Positions 35,950-44,647 of a stretch of DNA of 64,000 bases are shown here, piece by piece. The first letter of the stretch is position 1. Each line of letters begins with the position of its first letter. Origin of the DNA: Candidatus Latescibacterota bacterium (lineage in GTDB: Bacteria; Krumholzibacteriota; Krumholzibacteriia; JACNKJ01); assembly GCA_020633725.1 (NCBI GenBank), contig JACKDC010000006.1, forward strand, positions 1 to 64,000, written 5' to 3'. Position numbers and translations under genes: made by a program. The notes under the pieces were generated by a model. The model worked only from the letters and a program-made list of their open reading frames with translations. It searched no databases and was not told the DNA's origin.

Positions 35950-36525
35950 TCAGTGGCTGCGGATGGGCTTGAACGTGGTCGCGGCAAGCTTGGGGTTCAG
36001 GAGGCCGTCGCGGGCCTCGAGCATGTGCATGTCCACGTTGCGCGGGCCGCCCTTGCCGTGGACGTAGCGCAGATAGCCGCTGTCGGGGTGCGGCAGGATG
36101 CGGATCCGCGCGTCGTAGGCGATGTCGCTCGTGCGCAGCAGCGTCAGCGTGTTGATGAGCAGGCCGTCGCCGATCTTGTCCTGCACCGCCTGCGTGAAGC
36201 CGGTGAGGACGCGCCCCATGGCCAGGTTCGAGTAGTCGGGCAGCGCGTCGTGGATGAGCATCAGCCCGGAGGGCAGCTCCACCATGTACTCGAGCGCGCG
36301 GATGCCGCCTTCGTTGCGGCGGCTGCCGTTCCACATCATCAGGTAGACGGTGAGCGTGTCGGGCACCTCGCCTTCCCAGACGCTGTCCCGGCCGGCGGCG
36401 TCGAAGTAGACGCCGAGGCTGACCTCGGGTTCGCCGTCGTTCCAGAAGACGGTGGGCGGGTCATCCGCGAAGGCGGGGGCCGCGAGAAGCGCGAGCAGTG
36501 CTGCGAGTGTGAGGCTCTTGAACAT
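35950..36525 (-). CDS. Secreted protein of unknown function
   Basis: A 191-residue protein with a clear signal peptide (about 1-20, AFA-DDP). The mature part is beta-rich: VFWNDGEPEVSLGVYFD, DTLTVYLMMWNGSRRNEGG, and DIAYDARIRILPHPD. Its layout resembles single-domain cohesin-like or Ig-like secreted proteins, but no motif decides it. A promoter lies at 36577-36605. It stands alone between the PAS-HD-GYP gene and hflX. Confidence 0.65.
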   Translation of the reverse strand: MFKSLTLAALLALLAAPAFADDPPTVFWNDGEPEVSLGVYFDAAGRDSVWEGEVPDTLTVYLMMWNGSRRNEGGIRALEYMVELPSGLMLIHDALPDYSNLAMGRVLTGFTQAVQDKIGDGLLINTLTLLRTSDIAYDARIRILPHPDSGYLRYVHGKGGPRNVDMHMLEARDGLLNPKLAATTFKPIRSH

Positions 36526-36576
36526 CGGGTGCGACTCCGAGGGGATCAGGGATCGGTGGCGGCGGGGGCAGCGTCC

Positions 36577-36605
36577 AGGATAGCCGGCGACGCCCGGCGG
36601 GGCAA
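36577..36605 (-). promoter_or_regulatory. Promoter for the secreted-protein gene at 36525
   Basis: On the minus strand TTGCCC (36600-36605), 17-bp spacer, TATCCT (36577-36582). The leader would be about 45 nt. The TATCCT -10 recurs before ftcD and before the PLP enzyme at 60657. Confidence 0.5.
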
Positions 36606-36666
36606 GGCCGAGCGGCCCACCGCGTATGCGGGGAGACGAACACCGCCCCCTCCATGGGGTTCCCGC

Positions 36667-37995
36667 CTAGCCGGCCTCGAGAGGCTCCCAGCCTCCCAGC
36701 AGCTCGGGCCGCTCCTCGGCGCCGCCGGCCAGCAGGCGGGCCCGCGCGGGCTCCGGCAGCCGCAACAGGTAGTAGGCGCCCTCGGGCTCGTAGCGGACGT
36801 CCAGCACCTCGCACTCCCCGTAGATCCGCGCGGTCAACGCCCCCGCGCTGACGGGCAGGAACAGGACGGTCTGCCGGAAGGCCTCCCGGCGGCGCTGCCG
36901 GATGGCCTCGCAGAGCGCGTCGAGCCCTTCGCCGGTGCTGGCGCTGACGGTCAGCGAGCCGGGCCAGCGCGCCTCGAGGCGCTCGCCGGTCCCCGGCTCC
37001 GCGGCATCGAGCTTGTTGAAGACGCGGAGGCAGCGCTCGGGGTCCACGTCCAGGTCGCCCAGCACCTCCTCGACGGCGTGGATCTGACGATCGCGGTCGG
37101 GCGCCGCCAGATCGGCCACGTGGAGGACCAGATCGGCCTCGCGCACCTCGGCGAGCGTGGCCTTGAAGCTCTCCACCAGGTGGTGCGGCAGCTTGCGCAC
37201 GAAGCCCACCGTGTCGGTGAGGAGCACGGGCTCGCCGTCGGCCAGGTCGAGGCGGCGCGTGGTGGAGTCCAGCGTGGCGAAGAGGGCGTCCTCCACCAGG
37301 ACGCCGGCGTCGGTGAGCGCGTTGAGCAGGCTGCTCTTGCCCACGTTGGTGTAGCCCACCAGCGCCACGCTGAAGGCCCGGCGGCGGCGCTGCCGCGCCT
37401 TGGTCTCGCTGACGCGCGCCACCTTTTCCAGCTCGCGCTTGAGCTGGGCCATGCGGTCGCCGAGGCGGCGGCGGTCCACCTCGAGCTGGGTTTCGCCGGG
37501 GCCGCGGGTGCCGATGCCGCCGGCCTGCCGCGACAGGTGCTCCCACATGCGGCGCAGCCGCGGGCGCAGATACTCGAGCTGCGCCAGCTCCACCTGCAGG
37601 CGCGCCTGACGCGTGCGGGCGCGGCGCGCGAAGATGTCCAGGATCAGCTCGGTGCGGTCGCAGACGTTCGTGTCCGTGCGCTTCTCCAGATTGCGCGCCT
37701 GCACCGGGCTCAGCTCGTTGTCGACGATGATCAGGTTGGCCTCGCGCTCGCGGCAGAGCTCCGCCAGCTCCTCCACCTTGCCCTTGCCGATGTAGGTGGA
37801 CACGTCCGGCGCGCTGCGCTCCTGCATGAGCGCGTGGAGCACGCGCGCGCCGGCGGCCCGCGCCAGCCGCGCGAGCTCGAGGAGGTTCTCCTCCTCGTCG
37901 TCGCGATCGCTGCCGGGCAGCACGGTGCCCACCAGCACCGCGCGCTCCTGGCCGCCCTTGGCCTCGTCGGGATAGAAGAAGCGTTGCTGGGCCAT
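36667..37995 (-). CDS. hflX: GTPase HflX
   Basis: A 442-residue ribosome-associated GTPase. The N-terminal HflX domain (about 20-205) has YIGKGKVEEL and the loop GGIGTRGPGETQLE (159-172). The G domain (about 208-375) has G1 GYTNVGKSS (213-221), G3 DTVGF and G4 NKLD. HflX splits stalled 70S ribosomes after stress; this role is taken from characterised homologues. Length is normal. The start is 8 nt after the M24 peptidase stop, so the two are probably one transcript from the promoter at 39281-39309. Confidence 0.95.
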   Translation of the reverse strand: MAQQRFFYPDEAKGGQERAVLVGTVLPGSDRDDEEENLLELARLARAAGARVLHALMQERSAPDVSTYIGKGKVEELAELCREREANLIIVDNELSPVQARNLEKRTDTNVCDRTELILDIFARRARTRQARLQVELAQLEYLRPRLRRMWEHLSRQAGGIGTRGPGETQLEVDRRRLGDRMAQLKRELEKVARVSETKARQRRRRAFSVALVGYTNVGKSSLLNALTDAGVLVEDALFATLDSTTRRLDLADGEPVLLTDTVGFVRKLPHHLVESFKATLAEVREADLVLHVADLAAPDRDRQIHAVEEVLGDLDVDPERCLRVFNKLDAAEPGTGERLEARWPGSLTVSASTGEGLDALCEAIRQRRREAFRQTVLFLPVSAGALTARIYGECEVLDVRYEPEGAYYLLRLPEPARARLLAGGAEERPELLGGWEPLEAG

Positions 37996-38003
37996 CGTCC
38001 TCG

Positions 38004-39251
38004 CTAGGGCGCCTTGCGCAGCGGCACTTCGAAGACCGTGGGGTAGTCCGTGAGGTTTTCCAGGTAGCCGTCGCGGACCACGGCGACGTCCTCGATGCGG
38101 ATGCCCAGCTTCTTCTCGGGGTAGTAGATGCCAGGCTCGATGGTGATCACCATCCCCGGCTCCAGCGGCGCGTTGCCGCCGCGGATGAACGGATCCTCGT
38201 GCACCTCGAGGCCGAGCCCGTGACCCAGCCCGTGGCAGAAGCCCACCTGCGTGCCCGGGTGCGTGCTGAGGTTCTCGTAGCCCTTCTCGGCGAGGAAGTG
38301 CGCCACCCGGTCGTGCAGACCCTTGAAGCTGAGCCCGGGCTCGTAGGCCTCGAAGCCCAGCACGGTGGCCTGGCGGACGTCCTCGTAGGCCTGCTTCTGC
38401 GCGGCGGTCGCCTCGCCGGGGCAGAAGGTGCGGGTCATGTCGAAGAAGTAGCCCGTAGCGGTGTCCTTGGGGAAGATGTCGCAGACGATGGGCAGGCCCA
38501 CCTGCACGGTGCGCGTGTCGGTGCCCGCGTTGTGGGGGACGCCGGCTTCGTCGCCCTGGGCCACGATGCTGCCGTGCACGTTGGCCAGCCCGTGGGCGGC
38601 CATGGCCTGGTCGGCGGCCGACTTGAGCATGCGGATCGTCAGCGGCTCGCCACTCGCGGTGTGCAGGGTCTTGCCGCGCGCGTGGCAGGCGGCGAGGGCC
38701 TTGCGGATGGCCTCGAAGCCCGCGAAGGTACCCACGCCGGCGGCGCGCATGGCCTCGATCTCGGTCTCGGTCTTGATCTCGCGCGCCCGGGCCAGCACGG
38801 AGCTCTGCTCCACCACCAGCGTGCAGCCCGCCTCCGTGAAGGCCCGCTTGGCCCGCGGCAGCCAGCTCACGGCGGTCTCGAGGCCGGCGCTCCCGTAGAG
38901 CGCCACGCGGCCCTTGGCGCGGCCCTTCTTGAGGACCCAGGCCAGCCAGGCCAGCTCGGCGTCGCCGGGCTTCTTGGCCCCGCGGACGAGCTTCGTGTAG
39001 GGCGTCTTGCTGCGGGCGATCCAGTCCAGGCCTGTCTTGGCGGCGTTGTCGCGCTCCATGTCGCCCACGATGAGCAGCTTCTTGCCCCCGCGCTTCCAGA
39101 GCAGGGTCGCGGCCTCCAGCTTCTGGCTCCTGGTGAGGTACCAGAAGGACGGGCTCTCGGGCGTGTTACCGGTGAGCAGCAGGGCGTCGAGCTTGCGCTC
39201 GGCCATCAGGCGGTCGACGTGGGCGTGCAGCGGATCCTTGGGCGCGGGCAT
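38004..39251 (-). CDS. M24 family Xaa-Pro aminopeptidase/dipeptidase
   Basis: A 415-residue pita-bread metallopeptidase. The five metal ligands are in place: Asp258 in VCDIF, Asp271 in FFDMTR, His344 in GLGHGLG, Glu372 in TIEPGIYY and Glu387 in RIEDVAVV. The N-terminal creatinase-like domain (about 1-150) is present. These enzymes remove a residue next to Pro or split Xaa-Pro dipeptides; which one cannot be told here. AAAGGA precedes ATG 39251. It is followed by hflX on the same transcript. Confidence 0.92.
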   Translation of the reverse strand: MPAPKDPLHAHVDRLMAERKLDALLLTGNTPESPSFWYLTRSQKLEAATLLWKRGGKKLLIVGDMERDNAAKTGLDWIARSKTPYTKLVRGAKKPGDAELAWLAWVLKKGRAKGRVALYGSAGLETAVSWLPRAKRAFTEAGCTLVVEQSSVLARAREIKTETEIEAMRAAGVGTFAGFEAIRKALAACHARGKTLHTASGEPLTIRMLKSAADQAMAAHGLANVHGSIVAQGDEAGVPHNAGTDTRTVQVGLPIVCDIFPKDTATGYFFDMTRTFCPGEATAAQKQAYEDVRQATVLGFEAYEPGLSFKGLHDRVAHFLAEKGYENLSTHPGTQVGFCHGLGHGLGLEVHEDPFIRGGNAPLEPGMVITIEPGIYYPEKKLGIRIEDVAVVRDGYLENLTDYPTVFEVPLRKAP

Positions 39252-39280
39252 GGCGGTCCTTTCGGTCTGACGACCCCTCT

Positions 39281-39309
39281 GGAATAGATCAGCCGGGCGG
39301 GGAAATCAA
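39281..39309 (-). promoter_or_regulatory. Promoter for the M24 peptidase-hflX operon
   Basis: On the minus strand TTGATT (39304-39309), 17-bp spacer, TATTCC (39281-39286). It lies back to back with the plus-strand promoter at 39325-39354. Confidence 0.45.
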
Positions 39310-39324
39310 GGGCGCGAAGTTCCC

Positions 39325-39354
39325 TTGGCGCCGGCCCTCTCGTGCCACTATAAT
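39325..39354 (+). promoter_or_regulatory. Promoter with perfect TATAAT for the lipoprotein gene at 39390
   Basis: TTGGCG (39325-39330), 18-bp spacer, TATAAT (39349-39354). Transcription should begin near 39361. This excludes the earlier in-frame TTG at 39354 and supports a start at ATG 39390 or later. Confidence 0.55.
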
Positions 39355-39389
39355 TGTATGGTACCCCCCTGCTGTTCCTAGGCCCGTGG

Positions 39390-40349
39390 ATGTGGACGGA
39401 GACGGGGGTTTCCTTGCCGGCATCGCGCGTGATCAGTTCGTGGCTCGTTCTCACCGGCGCCCTGCTCGCCGGCTGCGGACGCGCGCCCGAGTCGGCCCCC
39501 ACGGCCGACTCCAAAGCGCCCCTGGTGTTCTTCATCGACCTGCCCGACAGCTCCATGCTCGCCGAGCGCGACACGCTGGCCATCGCCGCCATCGACGACG
39601 AGGCCGTCATCCGCGTGTCCGCCACCGCCGACGGCGACTCCCTGGGCGAGGACGTCACGCTCCCCTACACGATCCCCGTGGACCTCGCGGGGACCGCGCG
39701 CGACACGCTGCGACTCGTCGCCTCCGCCTGGGACGCCGCCGGCAACTGCGGCGAGTCCAGTCCGTTGACGGTCTTCGTCCCGCCGACCGCCCTGCGCGTC
39801 ACGACCCCCGCGCCGGACGCCGCGGTCGCGGGCACGGTGGGCGTGCGGGTCGTCACCTGGCATCCCGAGCTGGTGGCCGAGACCTGGATCGAGGTGGACG
39901 GCACCGTGGCCACCGCGAGTGGCGCGCCGCCGGTCACGCTGAGCTGGAACACCGATCCCTGGAGCGATGGCGGCGCACACCTGCTGCAGGCGCGCGGGCG
40001 GGCGATCGACGACAACCCGCTGACGTCGGTGGCGCAAACGGTGCGCGTGGCGCCCGGGCCCGCCGCCATCCCGAGCGTGCTCGCGCCGGTGGAGGACGCG
40101 GTGGTGACGGGCTCCCCCGTGCAGTTCGCCTGGTCGAGCCTCGCCACCGCGGCGGACTACATCTTCGAGCTCGATCGCCGGCCCGACTTCCTGTCGCCGA
40201 TCTATCACCGGACCACCACCGAGACCGCGCTCACGCTGCCGGTGGACACCACCGGCTGGCACTACGCGCGGGTGCGGGCGCGCGTCACGATGGACTGGCT
40301 GTCGGAGTGGTCGCCCACGCGGCGCTACTGGCAGGAGGCGGCGAAGTAG
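39390..40349 (+). CDS. Lipoprotein with Ig/fibronectin-like domains
   Basis: A 319-residue predicted lipoprotein: signal segment SSWLVLTGALLAGC, Cys about 32. The mature part is beta-rich with three Ig-like stretches: VTLPYTIPVDLAGTARDTLRL, the PAPDAAVAGTVGVRVVTW block, and PVQFAWSSLATAADYIFELD. The last matches the fibronectin-like pattern in which YxFELD-type strands follow a Trp. No catalytic residues are seen. The start ATG lacks a ribosome binding site; an in-frame TTG at 39414 is an alternative. The downstream terminator at 40371-40400 closes the unit. Confidence 0.72.
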   Translation: MWTETGVSLPASRVISSWLVLTGALLAGCGRAPESAPTADSKAPLVFFIDLPDSSMLAERDTLAIAAIDDEAVIRVSATADGDSLGEDVTLPYTIPVDLAGTARDTLRLVASAWDAAGNCGESSPLTVFVPPTALRVTTPAPDAAVAGTVGVRVVTWHPELVAETWIEVDGTVATASGAPPVTLSWNTDPWSDGGAHLLQARGRAIDDNPLTSVAQTVRVAPGPAAIPSVLAPVEDAVVTGSPVQFAWSSLATAADYIFELDRRPDFLSPIYHRTTTETALTLPVDTTGWHYARVRARVTMDWLSEWSPTRRYWQEAAK

Positions 40350-40370
40350 GCGAGGCCCCACAAAGAGCAA

Positions 40371-40400
40371 GGGCGACGCGCTGACGGCGTCGCCCCTTTT
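40371..40400 (+). terminator. Intrinsic terminator after the lipoprotein gene
   Basis: GGGCGACGC (40371-40379) pairs exactly with GCGTCGCCC (40387-40395), loop of 7 nt, followed by CTTTT. Confidence 0.8.
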
Positions 40401-40478
40401 CTGCTCACCCCGCTTGGCCCTGGTTCGGCGGCCGCCGCCTGGGGCCAAGATGGCCGCCGGAGGCGGCCTTGTGCGTGT

Positions 40479-42182
40479 TTACAGGTTCCGTTCCATGTGG
40501 GCGAGTGCCCGGTCGTGAACGGCCTGGGCGTCAGTATACAACGCCCGCGCCTTGCGATGCCAGTCCTCGGCGAAGGATTCGTCGTCGATGGCCTTCAGGT
40601 TGATCCGCACGTTGAAACAGGCGCCGCGGACGCAGGCCAGCCCCAGCAGGGCGCCCACGCCGGCGTCGCTGGCGCTGTTCGTGTTGCCGACTTCCGCAAC
40701 CCTCTCGCAGAAGCGCAACGCCTCGAGGCCCAGTTCCATCACCGCGTAGGGCACGCGCGTGGCGCCCTTGGTGGCCTCCTGGATCGCCTCCGCGCGGGCG
40801 GCCTGCTCGGCCTCCGTGTCCCGCGGCAGCTTGAAGGCGGCCATGACCTGGTTGAAGGCCTCGGTGTCTTCGTCCACCGCTTTCTCCAGGCGCTCGCGCA
40901 GGGCGTCGGCCTCCTTGCAGAGGTCGGCCATTTCGCCCTCCACCGCGGCGTACTGCTTGCCGCGGGTGAGGCGCGCCACCATCGCGGCGAGGCCAGCGGC
41001 CAGCGCGCCGGCCAGCGCCGACACCGACCCGCCCCCGGGGGCGGGCGAGCTGGAGGCCAGCACCTCGGTGAACTCCGCCACGCCGAGGCCCATGAGCGGA
41101 CCGGGCGGCTCGGGCGGCAGTGCCTTGGGCGACACGGTGCCGCCCTCGAGCATCACCTCGATGACCTTCTCCTCGAGCTTGAAGGGGTAGAGGTCGCTGA
41201 GGCCGAGGTACTCCACGGCCAGGTTCATCTGCGCGACCTCGCTCGTGGGGAGCTTGGCGCCCGTGTCCTCGCAGTGGAAGCGCGCGGCGTCCAGCAGCGC
41301 CTGCTTGGGCACGACGCCGACGATCTCGCTGCCGGTGACGCCGAGGCCGTCGCCGCGCAGGGCGGCCTGGCGCTTCACCTCCTCGAAGGCGTGATGCAGG
41401 CCGACCTTCGTGTAGTCGAGCAGGTTCATGCTCACCTGGGCCGTGCGGGCGTCGTACATCATGCCCGCGGCCTGGGTGGTGGGCAGCGTGCCGGGCTGGT
41501 TCACGGCGCGGCCGTCGGCGTCGCGGACGATCTCGCCGGCCTCGTCGCGCTTCGCGCGCCCGCTCTCGCGGATGTCCAGCGCGATCCCGTGCGCCTTCCC
41601 CTTCACGGCCGTGTTCATGTTGATGTTGTAGGCGATCAGGAACTGTCGCGCGCCCGTCACCATGGCGCCGCTGCGCGGCACGAAGACCTGCGGCCCGTAA
41701 TCCGGCTTGAAGTCCGGCCGCTTCAGCTTCTCCTCCAGCGCCTCGTACTCGCCCTTGCGGATGTCCGGCATCGCCACGCGCTCCGGCCGCTGCGCGCTCT
41801 TGGCGTAGAGGAAGACGGGAATCCCCAGCTCCTCGCCCACGCGCTTGCCGAGCCGGTGGCTCAGCTCGATGCACTGCTCCCAGGTGGCGTCCTGGATGGG
41901 GATGAAGGGCACGACGTCCGCGGCGCCCTGCCGCGGGTGTTCACCCGTGTGGCGGGTCATGTCGATGAGCTGCAGACCCGTGCGCACGGCGTTGAAGGCT
42001 GCCTCAACTACCGCGTCGGGGTTGCCAACAAAGGTGTAGACGGTGCGGTTGAAGTCCGCGCCGGCGTCCACGTCCAGCAGCGTGGCGCCGTCCGTGTCGC
42101 GCACGGACTGGGCGATGGCCTGGATGATGCGGCGGTTGCGTCCCTCGCTGAAGTTGGGCACGCACTCGATGATGGTCGCCAT
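40479..42182 (-). CDS. ftcD: Bifunctional glutamate formimidoyltransferase / formimidoyl-THF cyclodeaminase
   Basis: A 567-residue fusion. The first part (about 1-330) is the formiminotransferase: MATIIECVPNFSEGRN, the GEHPRQGAADVVPFIP block, and GLGVTGSEIVGVVP. The second part (about 365-567) is the cyclodeaminase with SSSPAPGGGSVSALAGALAA and GNTNSASDAGVGALL. It transfers the formimino group of N-formimino-glutamate to tetrahydrofolate and then releases ammonia, the last step of one histidine-degradation route. The two parts are separate genes in many bacteria. ATG 42182 follows GGGGGAGG. No other hut genes are nearby. Confidence 0.93.
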   Translation of the reverse strand: MATIIECVPNFSEGRNRRIIQAIAQSVRDTDGATLLDVDAGADFNRTVYTFVGNPDAVVEAAFNAVRTGLQLIDMTRHTGEHPRQGAADVVPFIPIQDATWEQCIELSHRLGKRVGEELGIPVFLYAKSAQRPERVAMPDIRKGEYEALEEKLKRPDFKPDYGPQVFVPRSGAMVTGARQFLIAYNINMNTAVKGKAHGIALDIRESGRAKRDEAGEIVRDADGRAVNQPGTLPTTQAAGMMYDARTAQVSMNLLDYTKVGLHHAFEEVKRQAALRGDGLGVTGSEIVGVVPKQALLDAARFHCEDTGAKLPTSEVAQMNLAVEYLGLSDLYPFKLEEKVIEVMLEGGTVSPKALPPEPPGPLMGLGVAEFTEVLASSSPAPGGGSVSALAGALAAGLAAMVARLTRGKQYAAVEGEMADLCKEADALRERLEKAVDEDTEAFNQVMAAFKLPRDTEAEQAARAEAIQEATKGATRVPYAVMELGLEALRFCERVAEVGNTNSASDAGVGALLGLACVRGACFNVRINLKAIDDESFAEDWHRKARALYTDAQAVHDRALAHMERNL

Positions 42183-42215
42183 GCTTCCTCCCCCGAACGG
42201 CGTCACGAAGCCCGG

Positions 42216-42244
42216 AGGATAGCGAAGCGGCCGCGGCGGTTCAA
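42216..42244 (-). promoter_or_regulatory. Promoter for ftcD
   Basis: On the minus strand TTGAAC (42239-42244), 17-bp spacer, TATCCT (42216-42221); leader about 27 nt. Confidence 0.5.
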
Positions 42245-42252
42245 GGCGGGCG

Positions 42253-43107
42253 TCAGTCGTGGGCGCCGCCGGCCGGTGGGCCGGGGATGTCCGCGCGCAG
42301 CCGGTCGACCACCCAGCGGATCACGCGCTTGCTCTCCTGCAGGTTCTCGCCCCAGTCCCAGTTGGGATGGCTGACGGGCATCACCGCCCACTCCACCGGC
42401 ACCGAGTCGCCGCAGAGCGCCACGAAGTGCAGCACGCTGGCCACGGAGACGACGCCGTCGTTGGGCACGTCCTCCAGCAGCGCGGTGGCGGAGCGCTCGT
42501 GGTAGCGGTCGCCGGCGAGGACGTACCACTTCACCGCGGGGTCAGGGGGGGTGCTCGAATTGAAGGCGGCAATCCCCTGCGGCGTGCACCAGCCCTTCGG
42601 GTTGAGCGCGTTCAGCGCGTTCACGCCCCCGCTGGGCGTCCCCAGCAGGAAGACCTGCCGCACCGCGCCGGGGTGCTCCGCCACGAAGCGCCGGGCCAGC
42701 AGCCCGCCCATGCTGTGCGCCACCAGGTGCAGGTTCTCGAGGGGGATGCGCTGGGCGGCGAGCCAGTCCTCGAGCACCGCGACGGGGCCTTCGGCGTCCT
42801 CGTCCATGGCGCCCATGGCCGACGGCAGACCCGTCACGATGTAGACCTCGCAGTTGGCCGGCAGGAAGCGCAGCGCCGCCAGCCAGAAGCGGTCGAAGAG
42901 CCAGGGCTCGCCGCGATAGCCGTGGAGAAAGAGGACGCGATGGATCTCGGCATTCCGCGGCGCCTCGGCCGCCCCCGGGGGCGGGACCTCCACCGTCTGG
43001 CGCCCGCAGCCGGCGGCCGCCGCCGCAAGCAGCAGCCCCAGCAGGAATGCCCTTGCCGCCCACCGTCGCCGCGGCCGATATTGCCGAAGATCCTGGAGTG
43101 TCCCCAT
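42253..43107 (-). CDS. Lipoprotein alpha/beta hydrolase (lipase/esterase-like)
   Basis: A 284-residue predicted lipoprotein (LLLAAAAAGC, Cys about 34) with an alpha/beta-hydrolase fold. LFLHGYRGEPW carries the oxyanion HG and LVAHSMGGLLARR the nucleophile Ser in GxSxG form. LLGTPSGGVNALNA is typical of PGAP1/lipase-like enzymes that act on lipids or esters, and VPNDGVVSVAS contains a likely acid. No ribosome binding site precedes the ATG. This ATG overlaps the start codon of the divergent neighbour, so one of the two starts may be misplaced. Confidence 0.8.
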   Translation of the reverse strand: MGTLQDLRQYRPRRRWAARAFLLGLLLAAAAAGCGRQTVEVPPPGAAEAPRNAEIHRVLFLHGYRGEPWLFDRFWLAALRFLPANCEVYIVTGLPSAMGAMDEDAEGPVAVLEDWLAAQRIPLENLHLVAHSMGGLLARRFVAEHPGAVRQVFLLGTPSGGVNALNALNPKGWCTPQGIAAFNSSTPPDPAVKWYVLAGDRYHERSATALLEDVPNDGVVSVASVLHFVALCGDSVPVEWAVMPVSHPNWDWGENLQESKRVIRWVVDRLRADIPGPPAGGAHD

Positions 43108-44647
43108 GCGTCGCCTGATCCGCCCCATCCTGTTGCTACTGGCTCTCGCCTTGACCGGCTGCGGGGAGGATAACCCCGTGACCCCGGGCCCGCCAGACCT
43201 GCCCCTGCCCACCTACTACAGCGTCGAGACCGGCGTCGACAACGGCTTCCTGATCGGCTGGTCCAGCGTCGCGACGCCCTACACCGACACCGTCTGGCGC
43301 GGCGAGACCTACCTGCCCGAGCACCATCCCTGGTCCGCCTGGCGCACGCTCGAACTCGCCGACGACCCCCGCGCCGACTGGACCGTGGGCCCCCTCGGCG
43401 GGCCCCTGCGCCGGGGACGTCTCGCGCCCGACGCCGGCGCCTGGGCCGCCCTGCGCGCCGGCTGGGGCGACCTGGCCTTCGACCGCGACCTCGCCCCGTC
43501 CGACGAGCCCGCCCTCCCCCTCGACCCCCGCTCCCCCACGGCCGCCGCCAGCCTCGGCCTCGCCTGGATGGCCGCCGGCCGCCCGGCCTGGCTGGAGCTG
43601 ACCGTCATGGTGATCGCCGACCCCGACAGCACGCCGCAGGTCGTCACCGCCACGCTGGTCAGCGATGGCCCAAGCAACACCAGTGTGCATAGTGAGGACT
43701 TCCATCTCGACCTGCCGGACGGGACCGTCTACTTCCGCCTCTTCGCCGAGCACATGCCCGCGCCCTTTGCCGTGTGGTGGGAGCCGCAGCGGATCTACCT
43801 GCGCTACTGGGGTGGCGTGGCGCCGGACGTGAGCGACCAGGCCTTCGCGCCGTCCTTCCCCGCGCCCCAGGGCTACAGCGCGCGCGACACGCTGCTCGAC
43901 GCGGGCGCGCTGGCCGCCACGGTGACGCGCCCCGACGGCGACGGCCCCTTCCCCGGCGTTCTGCTCATCGCCGACGCCGCGCTGGCCGATCGCAACGACG
44001 CGGCGGCCTTCGGCCATCTCGCGCACCTGCTCGCGCAGGCCGGCTACGCGACGCTGCGCTACGACAAGCCCGGCACCGGCGGCACGGCGGGCGATATCGA
44101 TGCGCTCTCGCTTGACTCGCGGCGCGCGGCCATCGCCGCCGCCTGGGACGCCCTGCGCGCCGATCCCGATGTCGACCCCGCGCGCTGCGCGCTGCTCGGC
44201 CACGGCGAGGGCGCCGCGCTGGCGCTGGAGGCCGGCGCCGCGCACCCCGAGGCCGCCGCCGTGCTGGCCCTGGTGCCGCCTCTCATGAATCCTGCGAACG
44301 TGACCCCCATCCCCGAGGCCGAGACCGGCGCCGACTGGGTGGACCTGCTGGGGTTGTCGGTGTTCGCGGGGAAGCATCGGGAGCTGCGCGAGACCACCAG
44401 CGCCGACTTCCTCGCCGACGCGAGCTGGGCCGGCCGGCCGGTGCTGCTCGTGCGCGCGGGCGAGGACCTGCGGCTGTCGGGCGTCGAGCTCGCGATGCAG
44501 GCGGACTGGCTGGAGACGGCGGGGGCGCTGGTGACGTCCCTCGACCTCGACGAGCTCGGGCCCTTCCTCAACGCCGGGCTCCCTGACGCGCCGCCGGACC
44601 CGGCGCTGACCACCGCCATCGTCGAGTGGTTGAACTCGCGGCTCTAG
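43106..44647 (+). CDS. Lipoprotein alpha/beta-hydrolase fold protein lacking the catalytic Ser
   Basis: A 513-residue predicted lipoprotein (LALTGC, Cys about 19). The C-terminal 230 residues follow the S33-type alpha/beta-hydrolase pattern: GYATLRYDKPGTGGTAGD and then LLGHGEGAALALEAGAA. The nucleophile motif G-H-S-x-G reads GHGEG, with Gly in place of Ser (codons GGC CAC GGC GAG GGC). The usual HG loop reads IADAALADRND. It is therefore probably not a hydrolase. The N-terminal half (about 25-250) is beta-rich and unassigned. GGAG lies 8 nt before the ATG. Its stop shares CTAG with the convergent kinase gene. Confidence 0.78.
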   Translation: MRRLIRPILLLLALALTGCGEDNPVTPGPPDLPLPTYYSVETGVDNGFLIGWSSVATPYTDTVWRGETYLPEHHPWSAWRTLELADDPRADWTVGPLGGPLRRGRLAPDAGAWAALRAGWGDLAFDRDLAPSDEPALPLDPRSPTAAASLGLAWMAAGRPAWLELTVMVIADPDSTPQVVTATLVSDGPSNTSVHSEDFHLDLPDGTVYFRLFAEHMPAPFAVWWEPQRIYLRYWGGVAPDVSDQAFAPSFPAPQGYSARDTLLDAGALAATVTRPDGDGPFPGVLLIADAALADRNDAAAFGHLAHLLAQAGYATLRYDKPGTGGTAGDIDALSLDSRRAAIAAAWDALRADPDVDPARCALLGHGEGAALALEAGAAHPEAAAVLALVPPLMNPANVTPIPEAETGADWVDLLGLSVFAGKHRELRETTSADFLADASWAGRPVLLVRAGEDLRLSGVELAMQADWLETAGALVTSLDLDELGPFLNAGLPDAPPDPALTTAIVEWLNSRL

